64,000 nucleotides of DNA from Schaalia odontolytica (GTDB lineage Bacteria; Actinomycetota; Actinomycetes; Actinomycetales; Actinomycetaceae), in the NCBI RefSeq assembly GCF_009730335.1, contig NZ_CP046315.1, positions 992,001-1,056,000 of the forward strand, given 5' to 3'. Shown here piece after piece: positions 18,801 through 26,042 of this stretch. The notes beneath the pieces were generated by a model. It was given only the letters and a program-made list of their open reading frames with translations, did not search any database and was not told the DNA's origin. Both the position numbers and the translations under genes were made by a program. Positions within the stretch are counted from its first letter, which is position 1. The number at the start of each line of letters is the position of its first letter.

Positions 18801-18929
18801 GCACAGACGCGCCTGCGCGACGCCCTGGCCCGCGCCGAGGCCGCCCAGCAGGAGCTCGGCGCGGCGACGCCCACGCCGACGCCCAGCCCGAGCCCATCTG
18901 CCACGAGCGGTGCACAAAGCGGCTCATAA
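15822..18929 (+). CDS. UPF0182 family large membrane protein
   Basis: From GTG 15822, which has AGAGAGGA upstream, the protein has 1035 residues. The N-terminal third holds about seven membrane helices, beginning with ITLGVLIAIGAIIYAASVVW. The remainder is a large extracytoplasmic domain with the family block RPNQRSLESPYIQRNIDATLAAYGL. The C-terminal 60 residues are a low-complexity Thr/Pro/Ser tail after a helical DSAMSKSDWTAFGQAQTRLRDAL segment. UPF0182 proteins are conserved in actinobacteria and their function is unknown. It completes the Rv3193c-like end of the conserved block. Confidence 0.92.
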   Translation: MSFNFSVFPPGGARAPRDPDSPPVELKMRKPGPGAITLGVLIAIGAIIYAASVVWTEILWFRQMSATRVILTQWGAHIGLFVVGFIVAAALIFFSMAYAYRHHASSTRGQASASLRAYQKALEPVRRLAFWGVALFFGFTNGARLATEWQTLLQFLNRSSFDQVDPQFGLDISFFVFVLPALKVLVSFLMTVTAIALIASLIVSYLYGTIRLAPRPHASKQARLQSGLMAACLSLFIAANYWLGRYELLTSDSGSIHGAMYSDINATLPAHSILAVISGLVAVLFVVAAFKGTWRLPVTGVAVTVIAALILAGAYPALVEQFRVRPNQRSLESPYIQRNIDATLAAYGLQDVDYQTNYDAATTASAGQFDTESLTSQVRLLDPQVITKTVQQLQQSRLYYGFNSGMKVDRYNVGGERRDTVISVRELNLSGLSAEQQTWVNQHTVYTHGYGAVAAYGNQLTSDGLPSYWEQSVPSVGEMGDYEERVYFSPGSPDYSIVGAPEGSEPQELDYPDDTAVGGQVSTTFVGNGGPSVGNVWNKLLYAIKFASTDLFFSSQTNEASQILYNRDPLQRVAKVAPYLTLEQSAYPAVVDMDGDPSTPKRLVWVVDAYTTTNNYPYAQHETLSNATVDSRSTEVGQYVQANKINYMRNSVKAIVDAYDGSVRLFRWDDQDPILRTWEKIYPGSVEPVSAISGDLMSHLRYPEDMFKVQRNLLATYHVTDAAGFYSGGDRWRLAEETSTHGAASSSNSSTRVDAAGNPVPAPTALQPPYYLTMQMPGQDSAEFSLTSVFVPGGGGEGRREAMAGFLAVDSETGNTPGQVREGYGKLRLLALPSSTTVPGPGQVQNKYDSDEKIATQLNLLNQADSTVIRGNLLTLPVGGGLLYVQPVYVQGTGSASYPVLRSVLTAFGDKVGFAPTLEESLRQLVADDGSATTPQTPQTPPASDDGSQSGATPPAASGDANARLTQAINDAAQAMRDADSAMSKSDWTAFGQAQTRLRDALARAEAAQQELGAATPTPTPSPSPSATSGAQSGS

Positions 18930-18944
18930 CCGCTGACGGAAGCC

Positions 18945-18995
18945 ACCGCGCGCCCGGTCCCGCCGATCACATGTCGTGGGGGGCGGGCGCGCGGT
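18945..18995 (+). terminator. 12-bp hairpin after the UPF0182 gene
   Basis: ACCGCGCGCCCG at 18945-18956 pairs perfectly with 18984-18995. The 27-base loop includes a G-run. No T-tract is present. Confidence 0.65.
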
Positions 18996-19130
18996 CGTCT
19001 GTGGTTTGCGGCAACAACTGGATGGGGGAGCTTATCCCAGCATGAGTTGTTGACCGGCTCGCCTTGGTGCGTCGTTGCTATGGTGAGGGCATCTGTCCCT
19101 GGGATCCATCGACATCGTGGAAGGAATACG

Positions 19131-19898
19131 ATGACTCTGCCCAATAATCCCTTCGCTACGCACTCGGGCGTGCCTCAGCCGAGCCAGGAGCCGGCGGAAG
19201 CTTCGTCGCTGCCCGCGCCGACGGGTGCTCCCGTGATGGTGGCGCCGGCCGCACATCCTTTTGGCGCGGCGCCCCTGCACACCGGCGCAGTGAGTTCGGC
19301 GCGCTCGTCGCGATCCATGCGCGGACGCATTGCGGCGTGGATGCTCATCGTCTGCCAGAGTATCTCCCTGGTGCACGGATTCATTCCCTATCGGTTTGAT
19401 CATCTTGATGATTACGTTAGCCGGTTCTCGAACCCGTTGTTCTGGTTGTGGCGTCTGATGGAAATCGTTGTCATCGTGCTTGCGGTGCTCTATATCCGTA
19501 AGGGTGCTGCCATTGCGCGCTATGTTGCCGCATGCGTCATTTTGGTGTTGTTCTTTGTTGTTACGCCGATCGTGTTGGTTACCAATGATTCTGTCTGGTA
19601 CTACGCGTTCGTGCCTGAGCCCGGTATTTATGAGCTCGGACTCTTGGGTGCGCGCTTGCTCCTGATGCGGGTGCTCGATTGGGTCTGTGTCATCGCCGCG
19701 ATCCTGCTCGCGATCCCTGACTTCAAGCCGGCGCCCTCGCCCTACGCGATGAGCGCTCCCGTCCCTGCCGCAGGAGCGGCCCCGGCCGGCCACGTCACCT
19801 CGCCGGCGGTGACGCCCGAGGGTGCTTCGTCCGAGGCGGCGCCGAAGAACTCGTCCGCTCAGGCGACGAACGTGTCAGTGTTCGCCGCGCCCCAGTAA
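19131..19898 (+). CDS. Hypothetical membrane protein with Pro/Ala-rich ends
   Basis: The start at ATG 19131 is fixed by GGAAGGA seven bases upstream; earlier in-frame starts lack a site. The protein has 255 residues. A Pro/Ala/Ser-rich N-terminal tail of about 60 residues precedes four hydrophobic segments (around IAAWMLIVCQSISLVHGFI, LFWLWRLMEIVVIVLAVLY, YVAACVILVLFFVVTPIVLV and VLDWVCVIAAILLAIP). A second disordered tail follows. I do not recognise a family. The layout resembles the other small membrane proteins with low-complexity ends in this window, at 20236 and 26043. Confidence 0.75.
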   Translation: MTLPNNPFATHSGVPQPSQEPAEASSLPAPTGAPVMVAPAAHPFGAAPLHTGAVSSARSSRSMRGRIAAWMLIVCQSISLVHGFIPYRFDHLDDYVSRFSNPLFWLWRLMEIVVIVLAVLYIRKGAAIARYVAACVILVLFFVVTPIVLVTNDSVWYYAFVPEPGIYELGLLGARLLLMRVLDWVCVIAAILLAIPDFKPAPSPYAMSAPVPAAGAAPAGHVTSPAVTPEGASSEAAPKNSSAQATNVSVFAAPQ

Positions 19899-19970
19899 CT
19901 GCTCCGAGCCGCGTGAACGCCCGCCCGCTGACAGATACTGACCGCTGGGACGTAAATCACCGCGCACAGT

Positions 19971-19999
19971 TTGTGCCCTCCCGGTCGATGCGCTAGAGT
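19971..19999 (+). promoter_or_regulatory. Candidate promoter of the initiator tRNA
   Basis: TTGTGC at 19971-19976 and TAGAGT at 19994-19999 are separated by 17 bases. The expected start of transcription is a few bases before the tRNA at 20012. Confidence 0.5.
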
Positions 20000-20011
20000 A
20001 TCTAGAGCCGA

Positions 20012-20088
20012 CGCGGGGTGGAGCAGTTCGGTAGCTCGCCGGGCTCATAACCCGGAGGTCGCAGGTTCAAATCCTGTCCCCGCTACCA
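20012..20088 (+). tRNA. Initiator tRNA-fMet (anticodon CAT)
   Basis: The 77-base gene folds as a full cloverleaf with the loop CTCATAA. Two marks identify the initiator rather than the elongator: the first acceptor pair is mismatched (C1 against T72), and the anticodon stem ends in three G-C pairs (GGG with CCC). The TPsiC arm reads GCAGG TTCAAAT CCTGT. CCA is encoded at 20086-20088. A T-tailed hairpin follows. Confidence 0.97.
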
Positions 20089-20092
20089 CCAC

Positions 20093-20123
20093 AGACCCGG
20101 TCCCGTGAGGGGCCGGGTCTTTT
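20093..20123 (+). terminator. Intrinsic terminator of tRNA-fMet
   Basis: A 12-bp stem (20093-20104 with 20109-20120, one wobble pair) with a GTGA loop is followed by TTT. This is one of the few hairpins in the window with a clear T-run. Confidence 0.85.
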
Positions 20124-20235
20124 GTTTCACGCCCGTGTTTCATGGTGTGAACGTCTTGACGTATACAACCCTCGGCGCGATAGTATTGGCTGTTCGCCAT
20201 CAGGAACTGCACCTACGGGTGCGAGAGGAATACAG

Positions 20236-22002
20236 ATGAGCACTATCGATCCGTCGCAGCTCACCGCTGCCGACTTGAGCAATCCGGCGCTTTCGGCCCA
20301 GGATCTCGCGGATATCACTGCCGCTCGCCCGGACCTGCGTCCCTACGTCGCAACGCACCCGTCGCTGTACCCTGCCCTCGGGCAGTGGCTGGCGGACCAG
20401 GGCGTCGTTCCCGCGCAGCCTCCGGCTGCCGAGGAGCCTGCGGTCTCCGAGCCCGAGGCTCCCGCGGAGGAAACCAGCGAGCAGGCCGAGCCTTTCGCCG
20501 GTGGCCACGAGGAAGCGCAGCCCGAGGCCGAGGCCGCCCCGACCGAGGTTCCCGTCGATCGGCCCGCGGTCGAAGAGGCGCACGTTGAGACTCCCGCAGA
20601 GCCCGAGGTCGCTCACGTCGAGCCCGAGGCTCCCGTGAGCGAGGCCACCGACGATAACCTCGAGCAGGCAATCCTCGAGGGCGCGGCGCAGTCCGAGGCT
20701 CCCGCTGTCGACGAGGCCGCTCCCACCCAGTCGACCGAGGAGCAGGTCGCGCAGTCTCCCTTCAGTAACCCGCCGCAGACAGACGCTCAGCCGCAGAGTC
20801 AGCCCGAGGTGGGCGCGCAGGCGCAGGGACAGCCCCCGTTCGGCGCGCAGCCGCAGCAGGGCCAGCAGGCCCCCTTCGGCCAGCCCGGCCAACCCCAGTA
20901 CGGTACTGCTCCCCAGCAGGGTCAGCAGGGGCAGCCCCAGTTCGGCGCGCAGCCGCAGCAGGGCCAGCAGGCCCCCTTCGGCCAGCCCGGCCAACCCCAG
21001 TACGGTACTGCTCCCCAGCAGGGCCAGCAGGGGCAGCCCCAGTTCGGCGCGCAGCCGCAGCAGGGCCAGCAGGCCCCCTTCGGCCAGCCCGGTCAGCCCC
21101 GCCAGCAGCAGTACGGTCAGCCGGGTTATGCTCCCGCGGGCCAGTCGACGGGCCAGCAGTTCGGTGCTGCCGCCCAGCAGTTCGGTGCTGCCGCGAACTC
21201 GGCGTTCAACCAGTTCCAGACGGCCGTTGTGGCCGAAACAGGCAAGGTGAGCGGCCGTTCCGTTCGCGCGACCTACTCGCTCATCGGTATTGCCGCAGCG
21301 GCAGTGCTGATCCTCATCTCGATGTTCCTGCCTTACTTCAGTGGCTATGGTATGACCGCGTCGATGTTCGAGGTGAAGGGCGGCTACTCGGCATTCCACC
21401 TCATCCTGCTGATTGCTGTTGTCGGCCTGGGCGTCGCCTATTGGTTCACGAACCAGAAGTGGGCGTTCCTGTCGGCGGGCATCGGCGCGCTTGTGGTGGC
21501 GTTGCTTGGCATTATTCAGTTCATTGTCGCGCTTTCTAATCAGTACGTCGACGCGGGCTTCGGTGCGTTCTTGCTGGCTTTGTTCTCTATCGCGCTCGGC
21601 GCTGCGGGCGGCCTCCTGCTCATGGAACTGAAGACCGGTGCGGTTGCTCCGATCAACAACCCGAATGCCTTCGGTGGCGCGTTCGCTGGCGTGCAGATGG
21701 GCCAGCAGCAGGGCCAGTTCGGTCAGCAGCAGGGTGGTTTCCAGGCCCCGCAGGCCGGTCAGCCTCAGTTCGGTCAGCAGCAGGGCGGTTTCCAGGCCCC
21801 GCGGGCCGGGCAACCTCAGTTCGGTCAGCAGCAGGGCGGTTTCCAGGCCCCGCAGGCCGGGCAACCTCAGTACGGCCAGCAGCAGGGCGGCTTCCAGGCC
21901 CCCCAGGCTCCCCAGGCCGGGCAGCCTCAGTTTGGCCAGCAGCAGGGCCAGCAGCCCCAGCTGGGCGACAAGCCCTACAATCCTTTCGGTCCTCAGGCGT
22001 GA
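20236..22002 (+). CDS. LRV-domain membrane protein with Pro/Gln repeat regions
   Basis: ATG 20236 is chosen for its GAGAGGA site; the protein then has 588 residues. Residues 1-60 (NPALSAQDLADITAARPDL, then YVATHPSLYPALGQWLADQG) look like the variant leucine-rich-repeat domain of actinobacterial proteins. An acidic Glu/Pro-rich region to about residue 195 is followed by 34-residue Gln/Pro/Gly repeats. Next come about four membrane helices (residues 350-470), then a C-terminal tail of 17-residue repeats based on QFGQQQGGFQAPQAGQP. Both tails are presumably disordered and cytoplasmic. The function is unknown. The DNA repeats make length variation between strains likely. Confidence 0.8.
   Translation: MSTIDPSQLTAADLSNPALSAQDLADITAARPDLRPYVATHPSLYPALGQWLADQGVVPAQPPAAEEPAVSEPEAPAEETSEQAEPFAGGHEEAQPEAEAAPTEVPVDRPAVEEAHVETPAEPEVAHVEPEAPVSEATDDNLEQAILEGAAQSEAPAVDEAAPTQSTEEQVAQSPFSNPPQTDAQPQSQPEVGAQAQGQPPFGAQPQQGQQAPFGQPGQPQYGTAPQQGQQGQPQFGAQPQQGQQAPFGQPGQPQYGTAPQQGQQGQPQFGAQPQQGQQAPFGQPGQPRQQQYGQPGYAPAGQSTGQQFGAAAQQFGAAANSAFNQFQTAVVAETGKVSGRSVRATYSLIGIAAAAVLILISMFLPYFSGYGMTASMFEVKGGYSAFHLILLIAVVGLGVAYWFTNQKWAFLSAGIGALVVALLGIIQFIVALSNQYVDAGFGAFLLALFSIALGAAGGLLLMELKTGAVAPINNPNAFGGAFAGVQMGQQQGQFGQQQGGFQAPQAGQPQFGQQQGGFQAPRAGQPQFGQQQGGFQAPQAGQPQYGQQQGGFQAPQAPQAGQPQFGQQQGQQPQLGDKPYNPFGPQA
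20839..21110 (+). repeat. Tandem 102-bp coding repeat, about 2.7 copies
   Basis: Copies begin at 20839, 20941 and 21043 and are nearly identical. Each encodes 34 residues starting FGAQPQQGQQAPFGQPG. The period is a multiple of three, so copy-number change keeps the frame. Confidence 0.93.
21715..21927 (+). repeat. Tandem 51-bp coding repeat, about four copies
   Basis: Four units encode QFGQQQGGFQAPQAGQP with small variations; the last has an extra PQA. They form the C-terminal tail of the LRV-domain protein. Confidence 0.88.
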
Positions 22003-22026
22003 TGCGCTGAGAGCCTGATGGCATGA

Positions 22027-22060
22027 ACGAGGGGCCCGCGGTGATCCGCGGGCCCCTCGT
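22027..22060. terminator. Perfect 15-bp hairpin between convergent genes
   Basis: The arms at 22027-22041 and 22046-22060 pair fully around a TGAT loop. It separates the LRV gene from the convergent mgtC-like gene. Confidence 0.85.
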
Positions 22061-22074
22061 CTATGCGGTGAGCG

Positions 22075-22767
22075 TTATTCGTCGTCGTCTTCGCTGAAGT
22101 CGACGCCTGCGACGCCATCGAGGTCGGCCAGGGTGGTCACCAGCAGGGAGCGTGAGAGGTCCTGGCGCGTCGATGCGGTGAATCGCGCGGTGGTCGCGCG
22201 GTCACTTGAATCCGTGTGGGTTGACACTGCGGAGACGGTCCAGCCGAGGGCTGATACCTGGCTGAGGAGTGTGGAGAGGACGCCGTGCCCCGGCGTGTAA
22301 TGGATAGTGAGCGTCACCTTGTGGCCATGGGTGCGCATGAGGATGAACTGAACGAGGGGCGTCAGGAGCGCGATGACGATGAAATGCAAAACCGTGCCGG
22401 CCGCGGCAAGCCACCACAGGCCCGCGCCACACGCCATGCCGATCGCCGCGGTCTCCCAGATGGTGGCCGCGGTCGTGAGGCCTCGAATCGCGCCGTGACG
22501 GGTGAGGATGATGCCCGCGCCGAGGAAGCCGATGCCGGAGACGATCTGCGAGGCGACGCGAGAGGGGTCGTATCGGGTGATGCCGTCGACGAGGATGTCG
22601 GAGAAGCCGTACTTGGAGATAAGCATCATGAGGCAGGCGGTGAGGCCGACGATGGCCTGCGTTCGTATGCCCGCGCTCTTGCCTCGGATCTGTCGTTCGA
22701 GGCCGATGGATGCAGAGAGGACGAGGGCGAGGAGCATCCAACCGATGCTCATGAGGGATTGCGTCAT
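22075..22767 (-). CDS. MgtC/SapB family membrane protein
   Basis: The start at 22767 has AGGAGG seven bases upstream on the minus strand, giving 230 residues; a longer frame to 22857 lacks a site. The N-terminal 130 residues have the MgtC hydrophobic core: ASIGLERQIRGKSAGIRTQAIVG, then SQIVSGIGFLGAGIIL and RGLTTAATIWETAAIGMACG. A soluble ACT-like tail of about 85 residues ends in acidic residues. MgtC proteins act in magnesium-limited growth and modulate F1Fo ATP synthase in some pathogens. The role here is not certain. No magnesium leader RNA is evident upstream. Confidence 0.9.
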   Translation of the reverse strand: MTQSLMSIGWMLLALVLSASIGLERQIRGKSAGIRTQAIVGLTACLMMLISKYGFSDILVDGITRYDPSRVASQIVSGIGFLGAGIILTRHGAIRGLTTAATIWETAAIGMACGAGLWWLAAAGTVLHFIVIALLTPLVQFILMRTHGHKVTLTIHYTPGHGVLSTLLSQVSALGWTVSAVSTHTDSSDRATTARFTASTRQDLSRSLLVTTLADLDGVAGVDFSEDDDE

Positions 22768-22880
22768 AGGAACCTCCTGCGGTGGCGTGGGTGGGTTTAG
22801 TGTAACTGCCCGGTGGGTGTGTGGCTCGTTTGGTGCGGGCGAGGCCGTGGTGGGCAACGGGGTGACAAAAGCGGAAGGAG

Positions 22881-22895
22881 AGCCCCGGCCTCGTT
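22881..22895 (+). repeat. Single arm of the GAGGCCGGGG element
   Basis: The bases match the left arm AGCCCCGGCCTCGTT. A possible distant partner CGAGGCCG lies near 22838, but no compact hairpin forms. It stands between the divergent mgtC-like and permease genes. Confidence 0.6.
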
Positions 22896-22984
22896 AAAGA
22901 ATGAGAAAAGAATCTACCAATGTCGACACAAGCGTTTGTGGGACTAATATGGGACTCGACGATCGACAGATGAGGAACCGACTC

Positions 22985-24487
22985 ATGGCTACCCCCACTC
23001 CCGACGACATCGCCAACGATGTGCAGGAGCGCTCCAACACCGCGCTCAAGCGCGGCCTGGCGTCGCGTCACATGCAGATGATCGCCATCGGTGGCGCGAT
23101 CGGCACGGGCCTGTTCCTGGCCTCCGGTGCGACAGTCGCGAACGCCGGTCCCGGAGGTGCCCTTCTTGCCTACGCGGCGATTGGCCTGATGGTGCTGCTC
23201 CTCATGCAGTCCCTGGGTGAGATGAGCGCGCACCAGCCGGTCGCGGGCTCCTTCCAGACCTTCGCCACGAAGTTCATCTCCCCGTCCTTCGGCTTCGCGA
23301 TGGGGTGGAACTACTGGTTCAACTGGGCGGTGACGGTGGCCGCGGACCTCGTGGCATCGGGCCTCGTCATGGCCTATTGGTTCCCGTCTGTGCCGTCGTG
23401 GCTATGGGCGGTGGGCTTCCTCGTGATCGTCGTCGGGCTCAATGCGCTCTCGGCGAGAGTCTACGGTGAGGCCGAATTCTGGTTGGCCGCCATCAAGGTC
23501 GTCATTGTCATCGTCTTTGTCCTGTCGGGCGTCTTCATGATCGCCGGCGTGATGGGCGAAAACTCTCCGGGCCTGTCGAATTGGACGATCGGGGACGCGC
23601 CCTTCCACAACGGCTTCGTGGGCGTTATTGCAGTCTTTATGATCGCGGGCTTTTCCTTCCAGGGCACCGAGCTGGTGGGTGTGGCAGCGGGTGAGTCTGA
23701 GAATCCTCGCAGGGATGTGCCGCGCTCGATTCGCACGGTTTTCTGGCGCATCATGTTCTTCTACATCGGTGCGATCGCGGTCATCGGTACGCTGCTACCG
23801 TACACGGACCCGAGTCTGCTGAGCGCGGCCGATGACTCGGCGAACAACATCGCCCAGTCGCCCTTTACGCTCGTGTTTGCGCGCATGGGTATCGGCGCGG
23901 CGGCTGCCGTCATGAACGCGGTCATCCTGACCTCGATCCTGTCCGCGGGCAACTCGGGCCTGTACGCGGCCTCGCGTATGCTGCACTCAATGGCCCTCAA
24001 GCGCCAGGCGCCCGCGATCTTTGCCCGCGTCACCAAGGGCGGCGTGCCCGCCTACGCGATGGCGGTGACGACGGTGACTGCGGCGCTTGGCTTCCTCACG
24101 CAGCTGGTCTTCAACGACGCGTACATCTGGCTGGTGAACATCGTCGGTATTTCCGGCATCATCATGTGGCTGGGTATCGCGGTCAGTCATATTCGTTTCC
24201 GCCGCGCGTACCTGCTGCAGGGGTATCGCCTCGAGGACCTGCCGTATCGCTCTCCGTTCTTCCCGGCGGGCCCGATCATCGCTTTCGTCATGTGCTTGGT
24301 GGTCATGGCGGGACAGAACTATGAAGCTGTGCTTCACGGCCAGGTCTGGGAGGTTGCCTCTTCCTACATCGGCCTGCCGCTGTTCGGCGTGGTCTGGTGG
24401 GGCTACCACGTCGCGCGCAAGGATCGGGTGGTGCCGCTGGCTGAGATGGACGTGGCCCCCGTGGAGATCGAGCCTGTCACTCGATAG
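22985..24487 (+). CDS. Amino-acid permease (APC family, LysP/GabP-like)
   Basis: ATG 22985 follows a GAGGAA site and gives 500 residues. The APC signature is clear at the N-terminus: LKRGLASRHMQMIAIGGAIGTGLFLASG. Also seen are SLGEMSAHQPVAGSF and GFSFQGTELVGVAAGESENPRRDVPRSI. Twelve membrane segments can be counted. It is a proton-coupled amino-acid importer of the type that includes lysine, aromatic and GABA permeases. The exact substrate cannot be decided; overall it is closest to LysP-like permeases by eye. Confidence 0.9.
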   Translation: MATPTPDDIANDVQERSNTALKRGLASRHMQMIAIGGAIGTGLFLASGATVANAGPGGALLAYAAIGLMVLLLMQSLGEMSAHQPVAGSFQTFATKFISPSFGFAMGWNYWFNWAVTVAADLVASGLVMAYWFPSVPSWLWAVGFLVIVVGLNALSARVYGEAEFWLAAIKVVIVIVFVLSGVFMIAGVMGENSPGLSNWTIGDAPFHNGFVGVIAVFMIAGFSFQGTELVGVAAGESENPRRDVPRSIRTVFWRIMFFYIGAIAVIGTLLPYTDPSLLSAADDSANNIAQSPFTLVFARMGIGAAAAVMNAVILTSILSAGNSGLYAASRMLHSMALKRQAPAIFARVTKGGVPAYAMAVTTVTAALGFLTQLVFNDAYIWLVNIVGISGIIMWLGIAVSHIRFRRAYLLQGYRLEDLPYRSPFFPAGPIIAFVMCLVVMAGQNYEAVLHGQVWEVASSYIGLPLFGVVWWGYHVARKDRVVPLAEMDVAPVEIEPVTR

Positions 24488-24490
24488 AGG

Positions 24491-24506
24491 GGACGAGGCC
24501 GGGGCC
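24491..24506 (+). repeat. Single arm of the GAGGCCGGGG element
   Basis: GGACGAGGCCGGGGCC starts three bases after the permease stop codon. It corresponds to a right arm and has no clear left arm nearby. Confidence 0.6.
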
Positions 24507-24602
24507 GGGTGGGCAGTTAACGCCCGGTGCGCCCCTTGTCTCCCCTGGGCTCTGCCCGGCGTGGCGGTGCGTGAGCGGCGTGGCACTTCATAGGATGGGG
24601 CC

Positions 24603-25235
24603 ATGATCAACACGCGACGCATTCTTGCCGTGACCTCCCTGTCCGTCCTGGGCCTGGGCATTGCCGCCTGCTCCCCGCAGGGCGCGCAGCACCAGTCGGG
24701 GTCGACGGCCTCGTCCGCTTCCCCGAGCGCTTCCGCCTCTCAGAACGACATGCCCTCCCAGAGCGGCGCTGGCCCTCAGAGCGGCGTGCCCGACGAGGGA
24801 AACCAGGCCCCCGACGTCAATGTCGCCGACAACGACCAGCGCTGCGACCTGACGAACCTGCAGCCCTCCATCGATTCTCAGCAGGAGGCGGGCGGCACCA
24901 CCTACGTGGATATCGGCTTCACGAACGAGGGGCCATCGTGCTGGATTGACGGCTTCCCGCAGATCATCTTCTCCGGCGGCGGCTCCGTCATCTCCACCGC
25001 CGTGCGCGACGGTGAGGACCCCGGCAACGTCTACACGATCGCTCAGGGTGGCCGCGTGGGCGTGACACTGACGGCAGAATCGACGGACGGAGTTGAGGGG
25101 TGTAACCCCGCCGATTCGGAGCTGGTCGACATCATGTCAGAGGCGGGCACCGGCGCGACGAGCCTGCAGCTGACCCTGCGCGTGTGCCAGGAGATGCCTT
25201 CGGTGTCGGTGAGCCCCTTCGAGCCGCGTTCCTGA
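24603..25235 (+). CDS. DUF4232 lipoprotein
   Basis: The 210-residue protein starts with a lipoprotein signal: MINTRRILAV, a hydrophobic core, and the lipobox LGIAAC with the modified cysteine at residue 23. A Ser/Gln/Pro-rich linker to about residue 75 is followed by a beta-rich domain with RCDLTNLQPSI, FTNEGPSCWIDGFPQIIF, CNP and RVCQE. Four cysteines could form two disulfides. This pattern is that of DUF4232, common in secreted actinobacterial lipoproteins of unknown role. A strong hairpin follows. Confidence 0.88.
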   Translation: MINTRRILAVTSLSVLGLGIAACSPQGAQHQSGSTASSASPSASASQNDMPSQSGAGPQSGVPDEGNQAPDVNVADNDQRCDLTNLQPSIDSQQEAGGTTYVDIGFTNEGPSCWIDGFPQIIFSGGGSVISTAVRDGEDPGNVYTIAQGGRVGVTLTAESTDGVEGCNPADSELVDIMSEAGTGATSLQLTLRVCQEMPSVSVSPFEPRS

Positions 25236-25265
25236 GGAAGGCGCTGTCACTTCTGTGAACAGGTT

Positions 25266-25296
25266 GGGCGGCGAGACGGATGACGTCTCGCCGCCC
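25266..25296 (+). terminator. Perfect 13-bp hairpin after the DUF4232 gene
   Basis: GGGCGGCGAGACG at 25266-25278 pairs fully with 25284-25296 around a five-base loop. The remaining 230 bases before the next gene show no other strong structure and should hold its promoter. Confidence 0.85.
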
Positions 25297-25528
25297 GCCT
25301 GCATCTATGGGCCCGGCATCTGCTTTCTCAACGAAGGTCGCGGTCATTTCTGGGGACGGAATATGAGATTTGGGCGCGTGCTGCTACGCTGAACCAGCTG
25401 GAAGAAGTCGCGCCTTCGCAGCGCCACACTGAGGTGTCCGTGATCGTGCGCGTGGCCCCTTCTTCGCCGGTGCGCGCGGCCAGATCGCGCTTATCCGAGA
25501 TAACTGAGATCTTTAAGGAGACACTCCC

Positions 25529-25879
25529 ATGGGTATGCGTTCCACGACGCAGGCATTCCAGTTCGCCGTTCCGTTCGAGCAGCTGTTCCCGCTCGCCACC
25601 CCGGCCGCGCAGTCCGTTCCGAAGGCGACCGTGACCCTCGCCGACCCCAACCGTCAGGTTGTCACCTTCGACACCCCGATGGGCATGATGTCCTGGGGCG
25701 AGAACATCGTCGTCGGCTTTATTCCCTCCGAGGCCGGCACCGTCGTCGAGGTCACCTGCACGACCAAGGGGCTGCCCAACCTCATGCAGGACAGCCGCAA
25801 CCGCAAGCTGATCGCGCAGTTCGTGACCGCTCTGTCCAACCTCGCGCAGACCACCGCCGTGGAGGTCGCTCGCTCCTGA
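25529..25879 (+). CDS. Hypothetical 116-aa protein
   Basis: The start has a strong AAGGAG site eight bases upstream. The protein is soluble and looks like a small alpha/beta domain: FAVPFEQLFPLATPAAQSV, the strand ATVTLADPNRQVVTFDTPMGMMSWGENIVVGFI, the strand GTVVEVTCTTKG, and a C-terminal helix NRKLIAQFVTALSNLAQTTA. I do not recognise the family. It stands alone, with a family hairpin 20 bases after its stop. Confidence 0.75.
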   Translation: MGMRSTTQAFQFAVPFEQLFPLATPAAQSVPKATVTLADPNRQVVTFDTPMGMMSWGENIVVGFIPSEAGTVVEVTCTTKGLPNLMQDSRNRKLIAQFVTALSNLAQTTAVEVARS

Positions 25880-25898
25880 CGACCCGTGAGCGTCAGGC

Positions 25899-25940
25899 TC
25901 GGCCCCGGCCTCGTTGATTCCTGAACGAGGTCGGGGCCGA
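25899..25940 (+). terminator. 17-bp hairpin of the GAGGCCGGGG family
   Basis: The arms at 25899-25915 and 25924-25940 pair at 16 of 17 positions (one G-T wobble) around an eight-base loop. Confidence 0.85.
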
Positions 25941-26042
25941 ACCATGCGCGCAGGACTGGCCGATTGCGGTCGGGGAGTGCGTGCGCGATAGGCTGGATGC
26001 ATGAGTGCCTTTGGGGCACCACGCGAGGAGGATCGGAGACGT

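Noticed and set aside
20200-21864. A 554-codon minus-strand frame opposite the LRV-domain gene
   Set aside because: Its Leu/Arg/Gly repeats are the complement of the Gln/Pro repeats on the plus strand; no start signal and no family.
22767-22984. Magnesium riboswitch or leader peptide upstream of the MgtC-like or permease gene
   Set aside because: The gap shows no long base-paired structure or proline/arginine-rich leader frame that would support it.
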